64,000 nucleotides of DNA from positions 1-64,000 of the forward strand of contig RZYP01000001.1 in the NCBI GenBank assembly GCA_009930275.1, given 5' to 3'. Positions within the stretch are counted from its first letter, which is position 1; the number at the start of each line of letters is the position of its first letter. Source of the DNA: Negativicutes bacterium. GTDB taxonomy: Bacteria > Bacillota_C > Negativicutes > Acidaminococcales > Acidaminococcaceae. A program made the position numbers and the translations under genes. The notes under the pieces are model-generated. The model made no database searches. It was not told the DNA's origin and saw only the letters and a list, made by a program, of their open reading frames with translations. This document shows positions 16,198 to 25,416 of the stretch, piece after piece.

Positions 16198-17015
16198 ATG
16201 AAAAAGACTAAAATAGTAGCGGGTATTCTGGCTGCATTTATGGCAGCGACGTTTATGGTAGGCGGCTGTGGTAAATCAGCTGAACCAACCACCAAGGCTC
16301 CGTCACAAAGCCGTATTGACGAAATTAAGAAGAACGGCAAGCTGGTTTTGGCGACAGGCAATTATCGCCCTTTTGAATATCATGATGAAAAAACCAATAA
16401 ATTAGTGGGCTATGATATTGATCTGACTGAAGCAATTGCTAAAAAAATAGGTGTACCGTTAGAAGTAAAAGAAATGCAATTTACCAGCTTGATACCGACA
16501 CTGCAAAATGGCCAGGCTGACATTGTTATTGCAGCTATGTACATTACTGATCAACGCAAAGAAGTAGTCGATTTCGCAAATCCATACATGGATACCGGTA
16601 TGGTTTTGGTTGTTAAAGGTGATAATAATGAAATTAAAAGTTTAAAAGACCTTGATGGTAAGGTTATCGGTGTTAAAACAGGCCGACCAGCGAAAAGGTT
16701 GCACAAGAGCTGAAAGCTAAAGGCGCAAAAATTACCATTAAAAGCTATAAAGAAACAGTGGATTATTTGATGGATATGGAAAACGGCCGTTTGGATGCTT
16801 CGATCAATGACCTCTTGAATCAGCTCGAATACAATAAAGCTCATCCGAATGTTAAAATTGTCGGCGAACCATTCACTAAAGCATCTTTGGGCATCGCTGT
16901 AAAAAAAGGTGATAAAGAACTTGTTGACCTTGTTAACAGCGTTTTGAAAGAAATGAAGGAAAATGGCGAAGCTGATAAATTGTACAAAAAATGGTTGATG
17001 GGTACGAAGTCATAA
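16198..17015 (+). pseudogene. Polar amino-acid ABC binding lipoprotein, frameshifted
   Basis: A lipoprotein signal (lipobox VGGC near residue 23) precedes a type II periplasmic-binding fold, LVLATGNYRPFEY ... GYDIDLTEAIAKKIG ... FTSLIPTLQNGQADIV. The frame breaks at 16683/16684: GVKTG is followed by an early stop at 16711-16713, whereas the +1 frame continues EKVAQELKAKGAK to the normal end YKKWLMG. A single missing base after GGC explains it. The rest is undamaged, so the lesion is very recent or a sequencing error. If real, transporter 1 lacks its binding protein and may depend on the paralogue at 18827. Confidence 0.85.
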
Positions 17016-17037
17016 TTTTGGGAAAGGAAGTAGGGCT

Positions 17038-17691
17038 ATGAACTTAGATTACTCCGTTATAATAAGCAAACTTCCTTTGTTTATTGAGGGATGTTGGGTT
17101 ACGTTGGAGATATCATTTTTTGCCTTACTTTTAGGCATGGTATTCGGCATAGGCGGGGCCCTGTGCCGGATTTCTACCAATAGATTTTTGTCCAGAATGG
17201 CATTTTTATATGTCTGGATAATAAGGGGAACTCCGGTTATGGTTCAGCTGTTTATTCTATATTTCGGTCTTCCGCAGCTGGGAATCAAAATGTCCAGCAT
17301 GACGGCTGGTGTGTTGGGTCTTGCGGTTAATACCGGGGCATACATTACAGAAATAATCCGTGCCGGTATCCAGGCTATTGATAAGGGACAAATGGAAGCT
17401 TCTTTGTCTCTTGGTATGAAATACAGGCAGGCAATGAGCAGGATTATCGGACCGCAGGCAATAAAAGTTTGCATTCCGCCACTGGTAAATCAATTTATTA
17501 TGACCCTAAAAAATTCATCAATTGCCTCTTTGGTTACAATAACAGAGTTATTCCGCACTGGCGAACAGCTTATTTATACTACGTTCCGCAGTTTTGAGGT
17601 ATATACTGTTGTTGCCGTTTTGTATCTGATTATGAACTCGGTATTCATGATTATTGCTGATAAACTGGAAAAAAGGATGGCAAGACAATGA
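17038..17691 (+). CDS. Polar amino-acid ABC transporter permease (transporter 1)
   Basis: The protein has 217 residues with about five membrane helices. The HisMQ/GlnP-type motifs [12 protein letters not shown] and [18 protein letters not shown]...A...GPQAIK (the EAA loop that docks the ATPase) are clear. It forms the inner-membrane channel with the next gene's ATPase, and its stop overlaps that ATG. The substrate class is polar amino acids; the exact ligand is unknown. Confidence 0.9.
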   Translation: MNLDYSVIISKLPLFIEGCWVTLEISFFALLLGMVFGIGGALCRISTNRFLSRMAFLYVWIIRGTPVMVQLFILYFGLPQLGIKMSSMTAGVLGLAVNTGAYITEIIRAGIQAIDKGQMEASLSLGMKYRQAMSRIIGPQAIKVCIPPLVNQFIMTLKNSSIASLVTITELFRTGEQLIYTTFRSFEVYTVVAVLYLIMNSVFMIIADKLEKRMARQ

Positions 17692-18419
17692 ACCATATCG
17701 TTGAAATGCGTAATATTTGTAAATCTTTTGGTTCGGTAGAAGTATTAAAAGATTTTAATCTGCAGGTTAATGAGGGCGAAAAAATTGTTATCATTGGGCC
17801 AAGTGGTTCCGGCAAAAGTACTGTTTTGCGTTGTATCAACTGTTTGGAACCTATTCAGTCAGGCAGTATCTTGTTTGAAGAACAGGAAATTAACGATAAA
17901 ACTGATTTAAGCTTGCTCAGAAGAAATATCGGCATGGTTTTTCAGCGGTTTAATCTGTTCCCCCATAAAACGGTGCTGGAGAATGTTATTGAAGCACCGG
18001 TCATTGTCAAAAGAATGCCAAAAGAAGAAGCACGCACGCTTGCAATGGGCTTGCTCGAAAGGGTTGGGCTTGCCGATAAATTTGACAGTTATCCCAAAGA
18101 ACTTTCCGGCGGGCAGCAGCAGCGTGTTGCCATTGCCAGGTCGCTGGCTATGAACCCGCAAATCATGCTTTTTGATGAACCAACTTCCGCTTTGGATCCG
18201 GAATTGGTTGGAGAAGTATTGCAGGTTATGAAAAGGCTAGCCGAAGAAGGTATGACGATGATTGTCGTTACCCATGAAATGGGCTTTGCCCGTGAAGTCG
18301 CAGACAGGGTGATTTTTATGGATAAAGGAGTTATAGTCGAAGAAGGCAACCCCAGCGATTTTTTTGCAAATCCGCAGCAGGAGCGCACTCGGAACTTCCT
18401 TAAGCGTATTCGCTACTGA
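17688..18419 (+). CDS. Polar amino-acid ABC transporter ATPase (transporter 1)
   Basis: This 243-residue GlnQ/HisP-type ATPase has Walker [10 protein letters not shown], a Q-loop in [19 protein letters not shown], signature LSGGQQQR, Walker [15 protein letters not shown] and the H-loop VTHEM. It is intact and overlaps the permease gene by 4 bases, so it ends the first transporter operon. Confidence 0.94.
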   Translation: MNHIVEMRNICKSFGSVEVLKDFNLQVNEGEKIVIIGPSGSGKSTVLRCINCLEPIQSGSILFEEQEINDKTDLSLLRRNIGMVFQRFNLFPHKTVLENVIEAPVIVKRMPKEEARTLAMGLLERVGLADKFDSYPKELSGGQQQRVAIARSLAMNPQIMLFDEPTSALDPELVGEVLQVMKRLAEEGMTMIVVTHEMGFAREVADRVIFMDKGVIVEEGNPSDFFANPQQERTRNFLKRIRY

Positions 18420-18457
18420 AAATAAGATATTTTTTATTCAGTATAGAAAAAGGCCTG

Positions 18458-18474
18458 TCTCAATAAAATTGAGA
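18458..18474 (+). promoter_or_regulatory. TCTCAAT-AAA-ATTGAGA palindrome
   Basis: This is a perfect palindrome between the two transporter operons, related to the TCTCA/TGAGA operators at 11935 and 18588 but with two extra symmetric bases per arm. It has no T-run, so it is more likely a protein binding site than a terminator. Confidence 0.5.
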
Positions 18475-18521
18475 TGAAATTGTTAACAAAAAGTAGACAC
18501 AATAAAGAACATATCCAAAAC

Positions 18522-18567
18522 CTGAACTTCACCCCAATTGTTAGAAAGTATGATATGTGAAGTTCAG
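18522..18567 (+). repeat. 11-bp inverted repeat upstream of the second transporter promoter
   Basis: CTGAACTTCAC (18522-18532) is repeated inverted at 18557-18567 with a 24-base loop. There is no following T-run. Its place 10 bases before a -35 box suggests a regulator site or a 3' mRNA structure. Confidence 0.45.
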
Positions 18568-18577
18568 ATAAAAACAT

Positions 18578-18606
18578 TTGACAACTGTCTTAAAATGAGA
18601 TAGCAT
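18578..18606 (+). promoter_or_regulatory. Promoter with operator palindrome for transporter 2
   Basis: A consensus -35 TTGACA (18578-18583), a 17-base spacer and TAGCAT (18601-18606). The spacer carries TCTTA-AAA-TGAGA (18588-18600), one mismatch from the dpaL operator and in the same position relative to the hexamers. This indicates shared control of the two units. Confidence 0.75.
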
Positions 18607-18688
18607 AAGCAAATAAGTGGAAGCGAGTTAGCGTTTAATGGGATATTTTTAATAGTACAATTAATATATGTAAAAATAAAGACGATGA

Positions 18689-18735
18689 AGTCTTACGCAG
18701 AGCGCATTTTGTGCATAGCAGCGTAAGGCTTTTTT
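18689..18735 (+). terminator. Leader terminator (possible attenuator) before transporter 2
   Basis: AGTCTTACGC (18689-18698) pairs with GCGTAAGGCT (18721-18730), with an inner GCGCA/TGC hairpin and T-run to 18735. It stands about 75 bases after the predicted start and 90 before the gene, the same plan as before dpaL although the sequences differ. Confidence 0.78.
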
Positions 18736-18826
18736 ATTTAGAAGTCCTAAAATACAGGGATTCCAGCAAGCATGATCCGGAACCCTTTCACTTATAAAAA
18801 ACAATAAAAATTTAAGGAGGCAAAAT

Positions 18827-19627
18827 ATGAATAAGAAAATTATCTCATCGATGCTGGTTGGTATTGCAATGTTAGGGACGATGTTAACAGGTTGCGGCAA
18901 GAGTGATACAGATGCTTCAAAAACAGCTAAAACTGCTGAGGATAAGGTTTACCTTATTGCCTGCGATGCAAAATATGCGCCATTCTCCTTTGAAGAAAAT
19001 GGCAAGTACAGAGGAATCGACGTTGAAATTTTGGCAGCTGTTTCCAAAACAGAGGGTTTTAAATATGAATTAAAACCAATGGATTTCAGCGGCATTATTC
19101 CGGCAATCAAAGCCGGCCAAATCGATGGCTCTATTGCTGGCATGAACGTTACTGAAAAAAGAAAAGAATCGGTGGATTTCTCTGACGGTTATATTAAATC
19201 CGCTTCTTCGATCGTTGTAAGCAGCAGCAATACTGATATCAATGCGTTAGATGACTTAAAAGGAAAAACAGCAGCTGTTAAAAAAGGAACTACAGGCGCT
19301 ATTTTTGCCGAAGAGAACCAGAAAAAATATGACCTTAAAATAAGTTACTATGATGATTCCCCGTCAATGTTCCAAGCAGTAAAAAATGGCAATGCTGATT
19401 TTCTTGTAGAAGATTATCCCGTTATTTCCTACCAAATCAAAGTAGATCCTAATACTAAGCTAAGAGTTGGCGTCAAAGAAATTGAAGCTGCTCCAGACAA
19501 TGCCTTTGCCGTAAATAAAGGTCAAAATCAAAAACTCCTGACTATGTTCAATGATGGTCTTAAGAAAATCAAAGCAAACGGTGAATATGACAAAATTGTG
19601 GGACAATATTTACCTTTGAATAAATAA
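18827..19627 (+). CDS. Polar amino-acid ABC binding lipoprotein (transporter 2)
   Basis: The protein has 266 residues with a lipoprotein signal and lipobox LTGC near residue 23. The type II binding fold shows YAPFSFEENGKYRGIDVEI and FSGIIPAIKAGQIDGSIAGM with TEKRKESVDFSDGY. It should be anchored to the cell membrane and deliver a polar amino acid or small derivative to the permease downstream. It is intact, unlike its paralogue at 16198, and AAGGAGG precedes the ATG. Confidence 0.92.
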   Translation: MNKKIISSMLVGIAMLGTMLTGCGKSDTDASKTAKTAEDKVYLIACDAKYAPFSFEENGKYRGIDVEILAAVSKTEGFKYELKPMDFSGIIPAIKAGQIDGSIAGMNVTEKRKESVDFSDGYIKSASSIVVSSSNTDINALDDLKGKTAAVKKGTTGAIFAEENQKKYDLKISYYDDSPSMFQAVKNGNADFLVEDYPVISYQIKVDPNTKLRVGVKEIEAAPDNAFAVNKGQNQKLLTMFNDGLKKIKANGEYDKIVGQYLPLNK

Positions 19628-19653
19628 CATTAATTAACTATTTTGCGGAAAAC

Positions 19654-19694
19654 CATACAAAATAATATCCGTATATAAGGATATATTTTGTATG
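19654..19694 (+). repeat. Intercistronic stem-loop between binding protein and permease
   Basis: CATACAAAATA-ATATCC and GGATAT-ATTTTGTATG form a long stem around an 8-base loop. Such hairpins after binding-protein genes often protect or partly terminate the message so that the binding protein is made in excess. Confidence 0.6.
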
Positions 19695-19740
19695 ATTTCT
19701 GCCATTTTAATGTAACTAATTTTCTGGGAGGAATTTTGCC

Positions 19741-20400
19741 TTGACACACTATTTCAAATTATTTCAAGACTGTTTGCCCAGCCTGTTAAGCGGGTTACAG
19801 ATTACTTTAATAATGGCAGTATCTTCGATTGCTCTTGCATTTATTTTAGGGGTAATTATTGGCTTGTTTAGTATTAGTCATATCAGAACTTTAAGAGCAT
19901 TGGCAACCGTATACATCTACGTGGTGCGTGGTATTCCGCTCATGATTTTAGGCTTGTTCTTATTTTTCGGCGTTAGTGCTATTACTGGTATCAGATTTGA
20001 TCCTTTAGTTGCTTCAATTATTGTCCTTACAATAAATGCAAGTGCATACATGGGTGAAATATTCAGAGCCGGCATTCAGGCTATTGATGTTGGACAGACT
20101 GAGGCCGCCAGAAGTTTAGGACTCGGATATTTGAAAACTATGAAAAAAGTTATACTTCCCCAGGCAATCAAAATAATGATCCCTGCTTTTTTAAATCAAT
20201 TCATCACGACACTTAAAGATACTTCTATATTATCGGTAATAAGCGTCAGAGAATTGACGCTAAATGGCCAAATAATTATAGCCAGAAATTATCTGCCATT
20301 CGAAGTTTATTCCTATGTAGCTATTATGTACCTGATCATCATAACAGCGCTTTCCATTCTATCCAAGAAATTAGAAAGGAAATTAAAATATGATAATTAA
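19741..20400 (+). CDS. Polar amino-acid ABC transporter permease (transporter 2)
   Basis: This 219-residue HisMQ-type permease has [18 protein letters not shown] and the EAA-type cytoplasmic loop [22 protein letters not shown]...LPQAIK. About five helices are visible. The TTG start was chosen because GGAGG lies about 12 bases upstream and no ATG is nearer the family's usual N-terminus. The gene overlaps the next ATPase gene by 11 bases. Confidence 0.9.
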   Translation: MTHYFKLFQDCLPSLLSGLQITLIMAVSSIALAFILGVIIGLFSISHIRTLRALATVYIYVVRGIPLMILGLFLFFGVSAITGIRFDPLVASIIVLTINASAYMGEIFRAGIQAIDVGQTEAARSLGLGYLKTMKKVILPQAIKIMIPAFLNQFITTLKDTSILSVISVRELTLNGQIIIARNYLPFEVYSYVAIMYLIIITALSILSKKLERKLKYDN

Positions 20401-21127
20401 AGCAAAAGAAATTAGTAAATGCTTTGGCGATTTGGAAGTGTTGAAGAACATTTCGTTAAACGTAACAGAAGGTGAAGTGCTCTGCATCATCGGGCCGTCC
20501 GGTTCTGGCAAAAGCACACTTCTTAGATGTCTGAACAGGCTTGAAGAGATTCAATGCGGCAGCATATCTATACTGGAAGAGGATATAGTGAATACTAAAA
20601 ATATTAATAGATTGAGAGAAAATATAGGTATGGTATTCCAGTCTTTCAATCTATTTCCTAATTACACAGTTTTGGAAAATATGATGCTTGCACCGTTAGA
20701 ATTGAAAAAGATGAAAAGAAAAGAAGCCGAAGAGCGAGCACTTGCGCTATTGAAAAAAGTTGGATTGGAAGACAAAAAAGATGTTTATCCTCAGACCTTA
20801 TCCGGTGGGCAAAAACAGCGCGTGGCGATTGCCCGTGCACTTGAAATGAATCCAAAGATTATGTTGTTTGATGAACCGACATCAGCTTTGGACCCCGAAA
20901 TGGTCGAGGAAGTTCTTAAAGTAATGAAAGATCTGGCACAAGAAGGCATGACCATGGTAATTGTTACTCATGAAATGGGGTTTGCCAGAGATGTTGCTGA
21001 CAGGGTGCTTTTTATGGAGGGCGGCTATATAGTTGAAGAAGGCAGTGCAAGAGAGCTTTTTACCGCACCGAAAACAAACAGATGCCAAGAATTCTTGGCA
21101 AAAGTACTGAGGACACAAGTATGTTAG
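20390..21127 (+). CDS. Polar amino-acid ABC transporter ATPase (transporter 2)
   Basis: This 245-residue ATPase has Walker [11 protein letters not shown]-loop [41 protein letters not shown] and VTHEM. It is close to the ATPase of transporter 1, showing that the two systems are paralogues. It is translationally coupled to the permease. Confidence 0.94.
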   Translation: MIIKAKEISKCFGDLEVLKNISLNVTEGEVLCIIGPSGSGKSTLLRCLNRLEEIQCGSISILEEDIVNTKNINRLRENIGMVFQSFNLFPNYTVLENMMLAPLELKKMKRKEAEERALALLKKVGLEDKKDVYPQTLSGGQKQRVAIARALEMNPKIMLFDEPTSALDPEMVEEVLKVMKDLAQEGMTMVIVTHEMGFARDVADRVLFMEGGYIVEEGSARELFTAPKTNRCQEFLAKVLRTQVC

Positions 21128-21160
21128 GTTACATCGACATGTACCAGGAGAGGATATTTC

Positions 21161-22372
21161 ATGAAAAGTGATTTTCAAAAAATTCTTAAGCTTGCTGAAA
21201 TATATAAGCCCGAAATGTCAAGATTCTTAAGGAATTTGATTGCTATACCTGGCGAAAGTTGTCAGGAAGAAAATGTTATTGAACGCATCAAGAAAGAAAT
21301 GGAAACGGTAGGCTTTGACGATGTGAAGATCGATCAGCTTGGCAACATTTTAGGATCGATAGGCAGAGGCCCTCGTCTTTTAGCTTTCGATGCGCATATT
21401 GACACAGTAAAAGCCGGAGATTTTTCGCTTTGGAATTATGATCCGTACAAGGGATTTGAAGACGATGAAATAATCGTCGGCAGAGGTGCCAGCGATCAAC
21501 TTGGCGGTATGGCGGCCATGGTTTATGCGGGAAAAATCATTAAGGATTTAAATTTGGCAGGCGAATTTACACTCTTATTTACAGGGACAGTGCAGGAAGA
21601 AGATTGCGATGGACTTTGCTGGCGTTATATTATTGAAAAAGACAATCTGCGCCCAGAAGCTGTTGTTTTAACTGAACCGACGGATGGTGGGATTTACCGC
21701 GGACATCGTGGCAGAATGGAAATAAAAGTAATAACCCAAGGAATAAGTTGCCATGGTTCAGCTCCGGAAAGAGGAGTAAATGCAATTTACAAAATGGCAG
21801 AGATTATCAGCGACTTAAAAAAACTGAATGAAAATCTGATCAGTGACAGCTTTTTGGGCAAAGGAAGTTTAGCAGTTTCGGAGATTTTTTCTGAAGCTCC
21901 TTCACGCTGCGCTGTTGCCGATAAATGTTGGATTTCCATTGATCGCCGTCTTACTATTGGGGAAGATTTTGAATATGCTCTTAGTCAAATTAAAAATTTA
22001 CCTTCGGTATTGCAAAATGGTGCCAAAGTTGAAGCTTATACTTATGACAAGCCATCTTATAAGGGCGTTTCTTATCCGGTCAGCTGCAATTTTCCGGCAT
22101 GGAAGATTGATGAGGATCATTCACTATGTCAGGCGGCATCAAAAACTTATAATGAATTATTTCAAGCCGTGCCTAGCATTGATAAATGGACATTTTCGAC
22201 AAATGGCACCGTTATTATGGGCGAGTATGGTATTCCCTGTATAGGTTTTGGACCCGGTAAAGAAGAAGAGGCACACGCACCGAATGAAAAAACATTTAAG
22301 TCTCACTTGGTCAAGGCTGCTGCTATGTATGCAGCATTTCCTGGTTTATATGCTTTGGAGAGCAAAAAGTAA
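21161..22372 (+). CDS. M20 family metallohydrolase, YgeY-like paralogue
   Basis: The protein has 403 residues. Metal motifs are [35 protein letters not shown] and a late AHAPNE. The [10 protein letters not shown] and [18 protein letters not shown] segments match the ygeY product at 13355 in order and spacing. It lies 33 bases behind the transporter 2 ATPase gene, so it is probably cotranscribed and hydrolyses what that transporter imports, for example an acylated amino acid or small peptide. The exact substrate cannot be told. Confidence 0.88.
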   Translation: MKSDFQKILKLAEIYKPEMSRFLRNLIAIPGESCQEENVIERIKKEMETVGFDDVKIDQLGNILGSIGRGPRLLAFDAHIDTVKAGDFSLWNYDPYKGFEDDEIIVGRGASDQLGGMAAMVYAGKIIKDLNLAGEFTLLFTGTVQEEDCDGLCWRYIIEKDNLRPEAVVLTEPTDGGIYRGHRGRMEIKVITQGISCHGSAPERGVNAIYKMAEIISDLKKLNENLISDSFLGKGSLAVSEIFSEAPSRCAVADKCWISIDRRLTIGEDFEYALSQIKNLPSVLQNGAKVEAYTYDKPSYKGVSYPVSCNFPAWKIDEDHSLCQAASKTYNELFQAVPSIDKWTFSTNGTVIMGEYGIPCIGFGPGKEEEAHAPNEKTFKSHLVKAAAMYAAFPGLYALESKK

Positions 22373-22406
22373 TTCAGGGCAGATGGTTAATACAAATTTT
22401 AGATTT

Positions 22407-22436
22407 AAAGGCATTGGATCGTTCCAATGCTTTTTT
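22407..22436 (+). terminator. Terminator of the transporter 2 / hydrolase operon
   Basis: GCATTGG (22411-22417) pairs with CCAATGC (22424-22430), extended by A-T pairs, and TTTTTT follows. Confidence 0.88.
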
Positions 22437-22493
22437 CATATATCTGGTATCTGAAAAAAATTCTCTAATCCTATAGACTGACCTGCTCCCCAA

Positions 22494-22550
22494 AAAAATA
22501 AACAACCAGCTTTGACTATAGCAATTAAGCTAAAGTTGTAGCTGGTTGTT
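22494..22550 (-). terminator. Terminator of the fasciclin gene (minus strand)
   Basis: AACAACCAGCT (22501-22511) and AGCTGGTTGTT (22540-22550) form an 11-bp outer stem with an inner stem. Read on the minus strand it is followed by a run of seven T at 22488-22494, so it ends the gene at 22650-23159. Confidence 0.82.
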
Positions 22551-22649
22551 TGCTTTGTTTATGCCAAATTATGTCTGGCAATGCTTATTACAACCTTAAG
22601 CAAGCTTTTAGAATGCCTTTACAGTGATTAGGCAGCTTGTAGAAGATTA

Positions 22650-23159
22650 CTATTTTGGAAGCATTACAGTGTCAATCACGTGGATAACACCGTTAGTGGC
22701 CCAAATATCAGTTGTTGTTATCGTTGCATTTTCTATATGAACTTTGTCATTCATCAAGGTTACTGCAAGAGGTTGCCCCTGTAAGCTTATGAAATCTTTA
22801 ACGACAATTACGCAAGAAGCAGGAAATTTCGCTCCAACAACATGAAATTTCAATATTGAAGTAAGTTGATCCTTGTTTTCCGGTTTAAGCAAATTATCAA
22901 GCGTTCCGGGTGGAAGTTTAGCGAAAGCATCATCAGTAGGAGCAAAAACTGTAAAGGGCCCCGGTCCTTTCAAAGTATCAATAAGGTCAGCGGCAGTAAG
23001 TGCGGCAGCCAGTGTTTTAAAACTTCCGGCATCGACAGCCGTTTCAATGATGTCTTTAGTTGGTTTGTTCATATGTCCATCAGCTGATGCAACTGAGGCT
23101 AACCCAAGAGACAATACTAATATAAGGATAATATAAAAGAAACATTTATTTTTTTTCAC
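22650..23159 (-). CDS. Secreted fasciclin (FAS1) domain protein
   Basis: The protein has about 169 residues: a signal peptide (KKNKCFFYIILILVLSLGLASVASA) and one FAS1 domain with FKTLAAALTAADL, GPGPFTVFAPTDDAFAKLP, LKFHVVG and an H2-like GVIHVIDTVMLP. FAS1 proteins act in extracellular adhesion or matrix contacts. A GGAGG directly touches the first in-frame ATG (23168), leaving no spacing, so the GTG at 23159, nine bases from that site, is the better start. The neighbouring gene at 23465 is a paralogue without a clear signal. Confidence 0.88.
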   Translation of the reverse strand: MKKNKCFFYIILILVLSLGLASVASADGHMNKPTKDIIETAVDAGSFKTLAAALTAADLIDTLKGPGPFTVFAPTDDAFAKLPPGTLDNLLKPENKDQLTSILKFHVVGAKFPASCVIVVKDFISLQGQPLAVTLMNDKVHIENATITTTDIWATNGVIHVIDTVMLPK

Positions 23160-23464
23160 AATTTTCATCCTCCATCCATTATTTATGAAACTAATCTCAA
23201 AACATAACTACCAAAAAAAAGCTAATAGACAGTATTCATGACCTTGATTCTAGACTTTTTCATGCCTATGGATTTAGCAGACGCAGAAAGTTTGTTGAAA
23301 TGGTATTGTAACAAAAATACTTGATGGATTTTGAACAATTTTAATTCAAAATCCGTTTTCTAAGCATTATTATGCATCTTCATTTCAGCGTGAGCGTTTA
23401 AATAATCCCTAGAAGGTTCAGATGGCAGACAACGATTTGATATTTATGGTTGGGCATTTGAAAA
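23160..23464. other. Intergenic region between the two fasciclin genes
   Basis: About 300 AT-rich bases hold the ribosome site of the first fasciclin gene on the minus strand. No ORF, hairpin or clear promoter was found. Confidence 0.4.
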
Positions 23465-23899
23465 TTATTCTGGAATGAGAACCTCATCAATTACATAGAT
23501 AACACCATTCACGGCCATAATGTCTGCGGCGGTTACTGTTGCACCTCCTATATGTACTTTTCCGTTTTTTGTATTTATAAAAAGCGGGTTACCAAAGAGG
23601 CTATGGAGCTCCTTGGATGAAGCAACAGAATCCGCATCAAGCTTTCCTGCCATAACGTGGTATTTAAGAATGGAAATGAGTTTATCTTTGTTTTCTGGTT
23701 TTAAGAGGTTTTCTATGGTGCCTGAAGGCAGCTTAGAAAAGGCATCATCGGTGGGAGCAAAAACGGTAAACGGACCTGCTCCTTTCAAAACTACCAGTAG
23801 ATCTGCCGAGGTTAAAGCGGCTGCCAGGGTTTTAAAAGTTCCTGCAGCAATTGCAGTTTCAATTATGTCTTTTATGCTTATTACACACCCCCATTTCAT
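23465..23899 (-). CDS. Fasciclin (FAS1) domain protein, probably without signal peptide
   Basis: A FAS1 domain of about 144 residues has SIKDIIETAIAAGTFKTLAA, GAGPFTVFAPTDDAFSKLP, ILKYHVMAGK and NGVIYVIDEVLIP. It is closely similar to the secreted protein at 22650. The in-frame region upstream has no hydrophobic signal, so the protein may stay in the cytoplasm, be exported by another route, or have lost its leader. The start is uncertain: ATG 23899 has no good ribosome site, and the frame stays open to an ATG at 23941. Confidence 0.75.
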   Translation of the reverse strand: MKWGCVISIKDIIETAIAAGTFKTLAAALTSADLLVVLKGAGPFTVFAPTDDAFSKLPSGTIENLLKPENKDKLISILKYHVMAGKLDADSVASSKELHSLFGNPLFINTKNGKVHIGGATVTAADIMAVNGVIYVIDEVLIPE

Positions 23900-23941
23900 T
23901 ATATTGCCAGCACTGATATAAGTGATTTCTGAAGAAATCAA

Positions 23942-24562
23942 TAGAACAGGTTTAATTCGCCGTCTGCTTTTTAACCTAATAACATTTTATATCAAGGAAA
24001 TATGAGTGTCAATAAAAGTTCAGTAAATTGTGATTATTCTGAATAATCAGCACATAGCTCTAACCAGTGAAAGATATTTTAGACCGCTCGCTTAATAATC
24101 GTTAAAATATTTTCTAGGTTTTTAGTAAGAGGACCGTCTGAAAAATTTATATCTATCAATGTAAGAAGTAATATTTGACGCCAATATATGGCAGGAGCAT
24201 AGACTGTTTCAATAAGGAAAGCTGATTTTAATTAGAATTTAATTAACCTTTGATAACACGGTTTTATAAATGCAGGTAATTTAGAAGGAGTAAACAATTT
24301 ACTGACGAAATACAAACATATATTAAATGTTTTTTGCAGGGCGATAAAAGTTATTAGTAGTTTTTAGTTAGTTTATTGTAATTAATGCAATCGTTAGGAC
24401 AAAGCTTACAATTCTCGAAAATACTTATGATAAAGGCTCGGCTCGAAATGCTGATATGAAAACATTTAAATATAAACATATGCGGCATTGTCATAAAAAG
24501 AAAAATCAGATATTTGCAAAAGCTTTTTAAAGGTTTTATTCTTTAGAATTAGGAGGAATATT
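23942..24562. other. Long gap with possible gene debris
   Basis: This is about 620 AT-rich bases. Around 24296-24360 a short frame reads QFTDEIQTYIKCFLQGDKSY then a stop, reminiscent of the first helix of an ECF sigma factor. Another open stretch (24427-24510) reads YDKGSARNADMKTFKYKHM. Neither has a proper start. They may be decayed genes or chance. No RNA structure or terminator is obvious. Confidence 0.3.
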
Positions 24563-25186
24563 ATGAAATATTTTCTTTGGCTTACTATTGTTATTATTAT
24601 AATTGGAGCTCTCGCATGGGGAATAATTTCAAGTAATGTTGAACAAGCAAAATATGAAGTTGTTGAAACCCACGGAAATATTGAGATACGAGACTATGCC
24701 CCTGTTATAGTAGCAGAGGTTTTGGTTATTGGAAATCGAGAAGAGAGCTTGAGTAAAGGGTTTCGAATTATTGCTGACTACATCTTTGGTAATAACTTTT
24801 CGGCGAAAAATATTCCCATGACCGCTCCCGTCATTCAGCAAAAAAACGAAAAAATAGCCATGACTGTTCCTGTTAGCCAACAGCTAGAAGGAGGTGGCTG
24901 GAAGTTAAGCTTTGTTATGCCTTCCCGCTATTCGATGGAAACCTTGCCAAAGCCTAATAACAGTGAAGTTAAATTGAAACAAATTGGGAAAAGACGCTTT
25001 GCGGTAATAAGGTTTTCTGGGTTTGGAGGCGATGAAAGCATTAAGAAACAGACTGAGAAAATAAGTGAATTTATTGGGAACAAGAAGCTTTCAGCAGTCT
25101 CATCTCCAATTTACGCCTTTTATAATCCTCCATGGACTCTTCCTTTTTTGCGCCGCAATGAAGTTATGATCGAAATTAGCGATTAG
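24563..25186 (+). CDS. SOUL family heme-binding protein, membrane anchored
   Basis: The protein has 207 residues. An N-terminal hydrophobic anchor (about 4-23) is followed by a SOUL/HBP domain with YEVVETHGNIEIRDYAPVIVAEV, NIPMTAPVI, IAMTVPVSQQ, and a C-terminal YAFYNPPWTLPFLRRNEVMIE. Family members bind heme or tetrapyrroles through a hydrophobic cleft; the bacterial role is poorly known. A perfect AGGAGG lies before ATG, and it appears to be a single-gene unit. Confidence 0.9.
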   Translation: MKYFLWLTIVIIIIGALAWGIISSNVEQAKYEVVETHGNIEIRDYAPVIVAEVLVIGNREESLSKGFRIIADYIFGNNFSAKNIPMTAPVIQQKNEKIAMTVPVSQQLEGGGWKLSFVMPSRYSMETLPKPNNSEVKLKQIGKRRFAVIRFSGFGGDESIKKQTEKISEFIGNKKLSAVSSPIYAFYNPPWTLPFLRRNEVMIEISD

Positions 25187-25416
25187 AGCGATTGCGTCTT
25201 AGCAACTTTAAATCCTTCTAAATTTAAACTAAGAATATTCTATGATTACCATCTCCATTAGCCTTGAGCAATCAGGGCTTTTTTCCATGATGTTGCATCT
25301 ATTTTCCACAACCACTCGCACTATGAGTTCTATTGATGCTTTGCGATTGAACTATATGCAAAAAAATTGCTCTGTGATATGATGATACCAAAGTTTGCAT
25401 AGGAGGCGACAACATT

